Source: Candidatus Gastranaerophilales bacterium
GTDB lineage: Bacteria; Cyanobacteriota; Vampirovibrionia; Gastranaerophilales; Gastranaerophilaceae
DNA: 40,684 bases
NCBI GenBank assembly: GCA_944323945.1
Contig: CALUUL010000012.1
Span: forward strand, 1-40,684
Direction of reading: 5' to 3'
A program made the translations under genes and the position numbers. Position 1 is the stretch's first letter. Every line of letters starts with the position of its first letter. This document shows positions 1-6,877 of this stretch, piece after piece. The notes beneath the pieces are model-generated. The model was not told the DNA's origin. It ran no database searches and saw nothing but the letters and a program-made list of their open reading frames with translations.

Positions 1-1599
1 GAAAAACTATCACCTAAACAAAAAATTATAGTACAAGTTGTAAAAGAACCTGTAGGACATAAAGGGCCAAGAGTTTCTACAATGATTAGTTTACCTGGAA
101 GATTTCTTGTATTAATGCCACAGGAAACTGGTATAAATGTATCAAGAAAAATTGTAAATCAAAAAGAAAGAGCAAGATTAAAATCTATTATAAGTCTTTT
201 AAAGCCGGTAGGTATTGGAGTTATAGTAAGAACTGAAGCGGAAGGACAGTCTGATGCTGATATTCAAGAAGATATGGAAATTCTTCTTGAGAAATGGAAT
301 ACTATTGTCACCGCAGCGGAAACAAGACCTGCTCCAAGTTTATTATATAGAGACCAAGATCTACTATACAGAGTTATGAGAGAAGCTTGCAGTGAAGATG
401 TTGATGAAATTATTTTAGATACTTCTTATGGTGTTCATAGAACACAACAAATTTTACAAAACTGGAATATGAATAAAAATATAGATGTAAATGTATATAA
501 AGGTTCAGAAACACTACTTGTAGCATCTGGTATTGTAAAAGAAATAAAATCTGCACTCCAAACAAAAGTAAATCTACCAAGCGGAGGTTATTTATTCATA
601 CAAACAACAGAAGCACTAACTGTAATAGACGTAAACAGTGGCAAATTTGTAAGTTCAACAACACAAGATGAAACTATCGTAAAAACAAATCTTGAAGCAG
701 TACACGAAATTGCACGTCAATTAAGGTTAAGAAATATTGGCGGTATGGTAATTATAGACTTTATTGACATGAATAATAGACGCGATAAACTAGCAATTAT
801 GGAAGAACTTGAAATTGCACTTGAAAAAGACAAAGCAAAACCACAAGTAGGTCAACTCTCAGATTTAGGACTGGTTGAATTAACAAGACACAGACAAGGA
901 CAAAGTTTATCCGAAATCTTTGGCAAAAAATGTCCACACTGCCAAGGAACAGGATATATAGCAGATGATTTAAACTTCTCTGCTCCTGTTGCAGAAGGAG
1001 AAATAAAAGCTAAAGCTGCAAAGCTTAAAATTCCGGCACAACAAATTAAAAACAAAACACCAAACTACAAACAAAATAAAGTTTTCAACAATCCGAATAA
1101 TAATCCATTGTTAGAAAACGAACAAAACAACAACAATAATAATAACAATAACCAAAATCAATCGAATCAACAAAATAATCAATTTAATCAACAAAGAAAG
1201 AACTTCAATAAGTTCAATAACAGAAATAATCCAACCAAAATAGAACAACAAGAGCAAACAACTCTACAAAACGAAAATAAAGTTATTGAAGAAGAAATAA
1301 AAGAAGATATAAAGATTGCTCAAGAACAATTAACAACTACTGGAGAAACACCTGTTACAAAAGAAAATATTGAAGAGATTAAAGTTGAAAAAACAATAGG
1401 CACTCCAGAACAAAAAGAAGAAGAACTACAAAAAGAAAAGAAACAAAAAAAATCACCAGGAAGAAAGAAACAAATAAAATCCGTTCTTGTTGAAGCGGAA
1501 AAAAATACAACTAAAGAAATAAATGAATTCACAGAAGAAAAAAAAGAAAAGAAAAAACCTGGTAGAAAACCAAAAAAACAGACAGTTAAAGAGGGATAG
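1..1599 (+). CDS. rne: Ribonuclease E/G, 5'-truncated by the window edge
   Basis: Endoribonuclease of the RNase E/G family, which cuts single-stranded AU-rich RNA in mRNA decay and rRNA maturation. The frame is open from base 1, so the ATG at 82 is internal; the N-terminal S1 domain lies mostly outside the window. Visible are the two catalytic aspartates, in VIDVNSG (Asp at 628-630) and IIDFIDM (Asp at 757-759), and the zinc-link CPHC (931-942) used for dimerisation. After about residue 330 comes a low-complexity tail: an Asn/Gln-rich stretch (about 1117-1242), then a Lys/Glu-rich stretch with two PGRK motifs (1456-1470 and 1558-1578). Long disordered tails are known in RNase E of proteobacteria and cyanobacteria, where they carry partner-binding motifs. 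The family is certain; rne rather than rng is chosen because of the tail. Confidence 0.96.
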   Translation, partial: EKLSPKQKIIVQVVKEPVGHKGPRVSTMISLPGRFLVLMPQETGINVSRKIVNQKERARLKSIISLLKPVGIGVIVRTEAEGQSDADIQEDMEILLEKWNTIVTAAETRPAPSLLYRDQDLLYRVMREACSEDVDEIILDTSYGVHRTQQILQNWNMNKNIDVNVYKGSETLLVASGIVKEIKSALQTKVNLPSGGYLFIQTTEALTVIDVNSGKFVSSTTQDETIVKTNLEAVHEIARQLRLRNIGGMVIIDFIDMNNRRDKLAIMEELEIALEKDKAKPQVGQLSDLGLVELTRHRQGQSLSEIFGKKCPHCQGTGYIADDLNFSAPVAEGEIKAKAAKLKIPAQQIKNKTPNYKQNKVFNNPNNNPLLENEQNNNNNNNNNQNQSNQQNNQFNQQRKNFNKFNNRNNPTKIEQQEQTTLQNENKVIEEEIKEDIKIAQEQLTTTGETPVTKENIEEIKVEKTIGTPEQKEEELQKEKKQKKSPGRKKQIKSVLVEAEKNTTKEINEFTEEKKEKKKPGRKPKKQTVKEG

Positions 1600-1609
1600 A
1601 ATAAAATAA

Positions 1610-2002
1610 ATGGAAGAATCTATTCAAATTAATGAAAATAACAAAGATATGTTTAATATAAACATTCCTTCATTTGATGCGGGGATGGAAGTTCCATCCC
1701 CGCCCACTTCTAAACCTTCAGAAATTGAAAGTTTTACTTCAAAGTCATTAACGTCATTTGGAACAATGGCTATATGTATTATCATATTTTTAATTTTAAT
1801 ATTTATTTTCAAAAGAAAAAAAGAATTCATAAATACTATAAATTATAATACTGAAAATGATAACAACAATACAATAAATGATAATAAAGAAAACTCAGAA
1901 AAAAACTTTGTTCCTCAAAAAAAAATAAACTCATATTTAAATACACCAAGCAGTATCCAAAAATGTATTAAATCATTTTTAGAAAATACAAAAGAAAATT
2001 AA
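1610..2002 (+). CDS. Small single-pass membrane protein, unknown function
   Basis: Protein of 130 residues, not recognised. A polar N-terminus of about 45 residues contains a PSPPTSKP stretch. One strongly hydrophobic segment (about residues 47-65, followed by Lys/Arg) predicts a single membrane helix, and the tail is Asn/Lys-rich and polar. It starts 10 bases after the RNase stop with only weak ribosome-binding sequence (an agaggg about 17 bases upstream), so it is probably co-transcribed with and coupled to the RNase gene. Its end overlaps the end of the convergent ysxC by 4 bases. A perfect GC-rich palindrome lies inside its 5' part. A membrane tether for the RNase is possible from position alone, but nothing in the sequence shows this. 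Confidence 0.7.
   Translation: MEESIQINENNKDMFNINIPSFDAGMEVPSPPTSKPSEIESFTSKSLTSFGTMAICIIIFLILIFIFKRKKEFINTINYNTENDNNNTINDNKENSEKNFVPQKKINSYLNTPSSIQKCIKSFLENTKEN
1679..1703. repeat. Perfect 25-base GC-rich palindrome inside a coding region
   Basis: Two 12-base arms, gcggggatggaa and ttccatccccgc, flank a single central g. This is a long, GC-rich perfect dyad in a very AT-rich region, about 70 bases into the small membrane-protein gene just downstream of the RNase. No T-run follows, so it is not a simple intrinsic terminator. It could fold in mRNA as a hairpin with a tiny loop, or be a DNA site. Confidence 0.75.
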
Positions 2003-2580
2003 TTCGTTAATTTAATTATTTCTTCAATTTTATCAAGTATTTTTTGATTATAATATTTTTCTGTTTTACAGAAAGGAAACACAGGCAAATCAAGTTCTTT
2101 TTCAAAACTTTTGCATGTATTTATAATTTTAGAACGCGAAATTTGATCAACTTTTGTAGCAACAACAAAACAAGGAAGTTTATTATATTTAATCCATTCA
2201 GCCATTTGCAAATCATTTTGTTGAATAGGATGTCTTGAATCTATCAGCTGAATCAATGAAACAATAGACCCTCTTTTTAACAAATATTGTTCTAAACTTT
2301 TTTGCCATTGATTCTGTACTTTCCCTGAAACTTTTGCATACCCATATCCTGGCAAATCTGCAAAAATAAACAAATCATTAATATTAAACAAATTTATCAA
2401 TTTTGTTTTTCCGGGAGTATTACTTGTTTTAGCAAGCCCATTTATATTTACAAGTGCGTTAATAAAAGATGACTTACCAACATTTGATCTTCCAATTAAA
2501 GCAAACTCCGGTAAATTCAATTTAGGACAATCATTTAAGGTTGGTGCACTAGTTAGAAATTTTGCTTTTATTACTTTCAT
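1999..2580 (-). CDS. ysxC: Ribosome biogenesis GTP-binding protein YsxC/EngB
   Basis: TRAFAC-class GTPase needed for assembly of the large ribosomal subunit; cytoplasmic. The 193-residue length fits the family. The G1 P-loop GRSNVGKSS is at residues 30-38, the G3 motif DLPGYGYAKV starts at residue 75, and the G4 motif TKVD is at 142-145. The start at 2580 gives the family's usual N-terminus, with a short strand before LPEFALIGRSNVGKS. The start overlaps the 3' end of the upstream small gene by 32 bases, which suggests translational coupling. The 3' end overlaps the convergent membrane-protein gene by 4 bases. Confidence 0.96.
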   Translation of the reverse strand: MKVIKAKFLTSAPTLNDCPKLNLPEFALIGRSNVGKSSFINALVNINGLAKTSNTPGKTKLINLFNINDLFIFADLPGYGYAKVSGKVQNQWQKSLEQYLLKRGSIVSLIQLIDSRHPIQQNDLQMAEWIKYNKLPCFVVATKVDQISRSKIINTCKSFEKELDLPVFPFCKTEKYYNQKILDKIEEIIKLTN

Positions 2581-2794
2581 CTTTCAATCTTTTCTTATAA
2601 ATTACACTGGAAAGCAATTTATATACTTTCTTATTATTATAAACGGTTAACTGAATATCATCATCAAAATTAATATCTAAAGGCAATTTTTGAGCAAAAA
2701 TATTGGTTTCTATATGCATAATCTTTATATTTCTTTTATGAATTATGCTTATTGGTGCTGATAAAAATACTTCAAATGTTTTTAAGATATCCAT
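2549..2794 (-). CDS. Small hypothetical protein upstream of ysxC
   Basis: 81 residues, unrecognised. It is basic, with no signal peptide or membrane segment. Most of its length lies in otherwise gene-free sequence between the TPR gene and ysxC, and only the last 32 bases overlap ysxC in another frame. No convincing ribosome-binding site precedes the ATG at 2794. It may be a real small gene coupled to ysxC, or a chance frame; AT-rich sequence makes open frames of this size less common but not rare. Confidence 0.45.
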   Translation of the reverse strand: MDILKTFEVFLSAPISIIHKRNIKIMHIETNIFAQKLPLDINFDDDIQLTVYNNKKVYKLLSSVIYKKRLKDESNKSKISN

Positions 2795-2851
2795 TATTAC
2801 ATAATATCAAACTTACACATGATTTTGTATAAATGTCAAATATTGTAAAAA

Positions 2852-4606
2852 TCAGTTTTTCAACTTATTAATACGTGCCTTAGCATAATTAAGTTTTTCA
2901 CTTTCACCATAATCATCTTTGGGTAATAAATCAATAAATTTCTTATAATATGATAAAGCATTATTCGGTTCCGATAAATTATCAAAAGCCAGACCAAGAT
3001 AAAAATATACTAAAATGTTATTTTTATCTAATTCTAAAGCTTTATATAAAGAAGCTGTCGATGCAGCATAATTATTTTGTGCAATATAGTTCAATGCTTT
3101 ATAATAATATAATAAAGAATCTTTTTTATTAATTTTTAATGCCTCATCAACTAATCGCATTGATTCAGTATAATTCTGAGCCTCATAAGAAGAAATTATT
3201 TGCTGTATATATTTTTGTGATTCAAAATTATTTATCATATCTTGTAAATCAATTGCGGTCTTATTTTTAGGATTTATTTTTAATGAAAGATCTGAATATT
3301 TCCTTGCACTTTCAAGGTCCTTTTCTTTCAAATATATATAACCAAAAGCACAATATACATCTGAATTTTCAGGATACAAAGTCATTGCCTTATTCAAAAA
3401 TTCCAGTGTTGTTTGCTTATTTTTGAGTAAATAATTTGCTCTGGCTTGAGTCAAGATAACATATAAATTTTCTTGACTTGCACTATCTAATACATCTAAT
3501 GCTTGTTGATACAAACCTGCAGAAATTAATGAATTAGCTTCTCTTACCGGTTCATCAGACAATTTTGCAAGTAGAACATTATATTTTGAAATCATATCAT
3601 TACTATCAGCTTTATCTTTTGCTTTAGTTAAAACTTCATATGACTCTTTTAATTTTCCTTTTTTCATATATATTTCAGACAATAAAATATATCCTTTTGC
3701 ATTATTTGGATATTCTTCTACTAGCAAATTCGCATACTTTTCTGCAGAATCAAATTCTTCTTTTTGTAACAACATATCTGAAAATTCAGAATATACAACT
3801 TCATAATTCGGTTTATCTGTTTTATATATTTGTTTTATTATATCTTTTTCACTAATATTTTTTGATGACAATAACTTGTATACTGAATATTTTGCATCCA
3901 TATCATTTGGCATAAGGGCAAGAATATTTAAATATTCTATAATCGCATCATCTACCTTTGATATTTGAGAAAGATATGCAGCACGCAACTTGCGAATTTC
4001 TATATTACTAGGATCTTTAACAAGAATCTTATTACATACATAAACAGCTTTATCTATATTTCCTGTAAGTTCAAAAGTATTTGTCAATGCACTTTTTAAT
4101 AAATCATTTTTTAATGGATAATTTGTAGCTTTATTTATGTAAACTTCTGCTTGATTATTATCTCCAATTATAAGAGCCATCATTGATAAATTCAAACAAA
4201 GTAAACCTTTAGATTTAGAATACCTTGCCGACTTTTGAGTATTTTGATATACATTACTAATATAATTTTTTACAGCTGAATCAAGCTTATTCTGCCTTGA
4301 TAAATTAGAGAGAAATACAAGTTCATTATATGCCTTTTCATATTCCATTGACTTCATATATATATCAACTAAAGAAACATATAATATATAATCATTAGGA
4401 TTAAGTTTTATTTTACTTTGTATTTCATTTAAAGCAGCTCTTACAGAATCATCATCTAATTTATTATAATAACTACTATATAATATACTTGAATTCTGTA
4501 TTGCAGTATTCTTTGCATTACTACTTCTTTTTATAATAGCATTAGCAAATGCAGAACTATTAAAAATAAAAACCAATATTAAAAGATAACATATTTTATA
4601 CTTCAT
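2852..4606 (-). CDS. Exported tetratricopeptide-repeat protein
   Basis: 584 residues. A Sec signal peptide (Lys near the N-terminus, hydrophobic core about residues 6-17, likely cleavage after AFA around residue 21) is followed by about ten TPR-like helical repeats running to the C-terminus. They can be seen as recurring patterns such as NPDSDVYCAFGYIYLKEKD-type helix pairs and A-Y-x-K-A-L endings. TPR solenoids bind other proteins or peptides; in the periplasm they often serve envelope assembly or secretion. A purine-rich agagg about 11 bases before the ATG supports the start. It reads towards ysxC and may share a transcript with it. The next gene upstream, an exoprotein gene, has its own terminator at 4668-4695. 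The specific role is unknown. Confidence 0.88.
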   Translation of the reverse strand: MKYKICYLLILVFIFNSSAFANAIIKRSSNAKNTAIQNSSILYSSYYNKLDDDSVRAALNEIQSKIKLNPNDYILYVSLVDIYMKSMEYEKAYNELVFLSNLSRQNKLDSAVKNYISNVYQNTQKSARYSKSKGLLCLNLSMMALIIGDNNQAEVYINKATNYPLKNDLLKSALTNTFELTGNIDKAVYVCNKILVKDPSNIEIRKLRAAYLSQISKVDDAIIEYLNILALMPNDMDAKYSVYKLLSSKNISEKDIIKQIYKTDKPNYEVVYSEFSDMLLQKEEFDSAEKYANLLVEEYPNNAKGYILLSEIYMKKGKLKESYEVLTKAKDKADSNDMISKYNVLLAKLSDEPVREANSLISAGLYQQALDVLDSASQENLYVILTQARANYLLKNKQTTLEFLNKAMTLYPENSDVYCAFGYIYLKEKDLESARKYSDLSLKINPKNKTAIDLQDMINNFESQKYIQQIISSYEAQNYTESMRLVDEALKINKKDSLLYYYKALNYIAQNNYAASTASLYKALELDKNNILVYFYLGLAFDNLSEPNNALSYYKKFIDLLPKDDYGESEKLNYAKARINKLKN

Positions 4607-4667
4607 ACACCCAAATACCTCTTTATACTTATTATATGTTATCCTAATATAAATAATTAAGTCAAAT

Positions 4668-4695
4668 AAAAAGGAGCCTTTTTGTGCTCCTTTTT
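4668..4695 (-). terminator. Intrinsic terminator of the first TpsA-type gene
   Basis: A 10-bp stem (aaaaaggagc / gctccttttt) with an 8-base loop. Read on the minus strand it ends in a T-run, 25 bases past the exoprotein stop codon. It separates that gene from the downstream TPR gene. Confidence 0.85.
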
Positions 4696-4720
4696 ACTAT
4701 TATTAATTATTGATAATCAA

Positions 4721-6568
4721 TTATTCTTCATCTTCTTCGATTTCTATCTGACTAGCTGCAGCAAATACATCCACAAATGTTGTTCTGCCATCATTTATTA
4801 CTGTCGAGTTATTGAATACTTCCGGTTGTCTTGGTAATTTATTTAACATAGTTGCTTGATCATCTTCAACTTCCGGTACATTTGGATCAACTGGTGGAGT
4901 ATATGGAAGCTTGTTAACTAACAAGATTTTTTCTGAACCATCCCCATATTGAATATGATGTCTTTGATTATATTGTTTATCTGCTGTTAAATCAGCTGAA
5001 TCAGTAACTTCATAAGAAGGATTTGATGTAAATTTACCACCAACTTCAATATATGCACGATCTGCACTATCACCTTCTTCTCTAAGAATGTTTGAAGTTT
5101 TGTCATAACCAGAAATAACTTCTTTAGCATCGATAGTCATATCATTACCTGAGATTAAGCTTGAAACAGACAATGCACCATCAGTTTTAATTTTCATATC
5201 ATGTCCGGCTTTTGCAATTAAACCATTTTGTCTTTCACCAACATTTTTAACATTGATATCAACATCATGACCAGCATTGATAACTGTCTTCTTATTGTTC
5301 AAGTCTACATTGTATGCTACAACGTCATTTCCACCTTCAATAGTAATTAAATCGGCATCCAAGCTTGAATTAGAAGACCAAGCATCTTTATCAGATTTAA
5401 CTTTAATATTTTTAGCTTTTACTTTTGAACCATTTTGAATTGAAGCAATATTTGCAGCTTTTACATTTACATCTTTTGCAGCTACTACTTCTGTTTTATC
5501 AACTACTACATCATAGTTTTGAGAAGTAATATCAACATTTCCTACAGAATTGATTTTGCTTGATCCTACTGAAACTTTCTTACCTGCTAAAAATCTTACG
5601 TTGCCGCCTTCTCTTGATGCTGCTTCGTCTGAATAATTTGCAGTTTCAAATGCTGTATCTTCTGCTACTATTTTATTTGATGCTGTCAACCAAATATTTC
5701 CATCATTTCCTTCAACTGCTTTTGTAGCTTTTAATGTAGCACCTTTTAAATTTATTTCACTTCCTTCATTAGTTGAATAATTTCTAACATCAATATTTCC
5801 TGATTGTATATCTCCATTTATAGAGATATACATTTTATCTGTAGCTCCCTTGATACCAGAAATTTCTTTAACAGCACCATTATTGTAATATGTAAAATTT
5901 ACTCCATCTGCTGTTACTAATTTTACTTTTCCATATGAAGCATCACCTACATTTGGTCCTACATTTGTTGAAATCTTTGAACCGTTATATAAGGTAATAT
6001 TATTTGATGCAAATGTTACATTCTTATCACCATGGACTGTTGCACCTTTTTCAACTACAATACCAAAATCACTTTGGTTTGAACCTTTATTTAATTGAAG
6101 TTGATTTTTTGCAATATCATATTCTCCATCCATTGTTGATACTGTAAATGAATTTAAATTTACGTTTGCGCCATCTCCAAATAAAACACCATTTGGGTTG
6201 ATTAATATAACTTTTCCTGTAGCATCATAACCACAACCTGCACATCCTGAGGTGGTTATTTTCCCATATATTTGAGAAATTCCACCGGCTGCATCAACTC
6301 TATTTAATGCTGTTTGATTGTGTGCTGAAAATTCATAATTTACACTTGCGTCTTTCCCTACATTAAAATCATTCCAATGTAATGTTCCAAGACTACCTTG
6401 ACCACCTTGAATCTGAATGTTCATATTGGAACCATTTGTGGTTACATCAGCGTTGATTGCATTGTCTAAACTTGGTAATGCACCAGCATCAACAGCTGCG
6501 AAGCCAGGAGCAATAGTCATTGAAGCAAAAATACCTACTGCGATCGTTGTGCTTAAAAGTTTTTTCAT
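4721..6568 (-). CDS. TpsA-type exoprotein A (filamentous-haemagglutinin N-terminal domain)
   Basis: Predicted two-partner-secretion substrate, exported by Sec and then across the outer membrane by a TpsB transporter. The start chosen is the ATG at 6568, because aaaggaaagaag sits just upstream; an in-frame ATG at 6592 would add eight residues before the signal peptide. After the signal peptide (MKKLLSTTIAVGIF core, AFA-like cleavage region) comes the TPS domain (about residues 30-250), with LHWNDFNVG, a CAGCG cysteine pair and the hallmark NPNGVLFG. Strand-rich beta-helix repeats of the form 'G-K-D-V-N-V-K-A' follow. The C-terminus is acidic with no visible anchor. At 615 residues it is short for a TpsA. 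It is a paralogue of the neighbouring gene, with long identical DNA blocks. An adhesin or matrix role is inference. Confidence 0.9.
   Translation of the reverse strand: MKKLLSTTIAVGIFASMTIAPGFAAVDAGALPSLDNAINADVTTNGSNMNIQIQGGQGSLGTLHWNDFNVGKDASVNYEFSAHNQTALNRVDAAGGISQIYGKITTSGCAGCGYDATGKVILINPNGVLFGDGANVNLNSFTVSTMDGEYDIAKNQLQLNKGSNQSDFGIVVEKGATVHGDKNVTFASNNITLYNGSKISTNVGPNVGDASYGKVKLVTADGVNFTYYNNGAVKEISGIKGATDKMYISINGDIQSGNIDVRNYSTNEGSEINLKGATLKATKAVEGNDGNIWLTASNKIVAEDTAFETANYSDEAASREGGNVRFLAGKKVSVGSSKINSVGNVDITSQNYDVVVDKTEVVAAKDVNVKAANIASIQNGSKVKAKNIKVKSDKDAWSSNSSLDADLITIEGGNDVVAYNVDLNNKKTVINAGHDVDINVKNVGERQNGLIAKAGHDMKIKTDGALSVSSLISGNDMTIDAKEVISGYDKTSNILREEGDSADRAYIEVGGKFTSNPSYEVTDSADLTADKQYNQRHHIQYGDGSEKILLVNKLPYTPPVDPNVPEVEDDQATMLNKLPRQPEVFNNSTVINDGRTTFVDVFAAASQIEIEEDEE
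5424..5668 (-). repeat. Shared identical block 2, copy in exoprotein gene A
   Basis: 245 bases that read as identical to 8163-8407, at a constant offset of 2739. The block encodes the part of the beta-helix ending at the 'ANIASIQNGS' region. It is separated from the other identical block by about 330 bases (5669-5999) that differ at many, mostly synonymous, positions. Confidence 0.85.
6000..6482 (-). repeat. Shared identical block 1, copy in exoprotein gene A
   Basis: 483 bases that read as identical to 8739-9221, including third codon positions. The block covers the start of the mature protein and most of the TPS secretion domain. The signal-peptide region just upstream differs between the genes. 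It is a direct repeat, so recombination between copies would delete 2739 bases and fuse the two genes in frame. Confidence 0.88.
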
Positions 6569-6819
6569 GTTCTTCTTTCCTTTATTTTTCATATTAATAA
6601 TTCTTCTTATATACTATTTGTAAGTATTCTAAAAAAAAAAATTGCTAAAATAATGAAGTAAGTTTACATTTGTTTTTTTATTGTTACAATATTTTGTCGT
6701 GTGTTAAAAAAATTAATCTCTCTTAAATTTCAATTATACTTCTATATATACTATATAAAAACATTTTAGTCTGATAAATTACCAAATATATTCTATTTTA
6801 TTAATAATTTGTTACACAA

Positions 6820-6855
6820 AAAAGCAGAGAAAATAATTAATTTTTCTCTGCTTTT
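6820..6855 (-). terminator. Intrinsic terminator of the second TpsA-type gene
   Basis: A 14-bp stem (aaaagcagagaaaa / ttttctctgctttt) with an 8-base loop lies 23 bases past the stop codon of the 9310-6878 gene. On the minus strand it ends in a T-run, so the two tandem exoprotein genes are probably separate transcripts. The remaining sequence to the next gene start (6569-6819) is AT-rich and presumably holds the promoter of exoprotein gene A; no clear -35/-10 pair was seen there. Confidence 0.85.
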
Positions 6856-6877
6856 AAGAACAAACTAAAATCAATGA

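Noticed and set aside
852..1532. Minus-strand open frames under the RNase E/G gene
   Set aside because: Shadows of a well-supported gene, caused by its Lys/Glu/Asn-rich tail.
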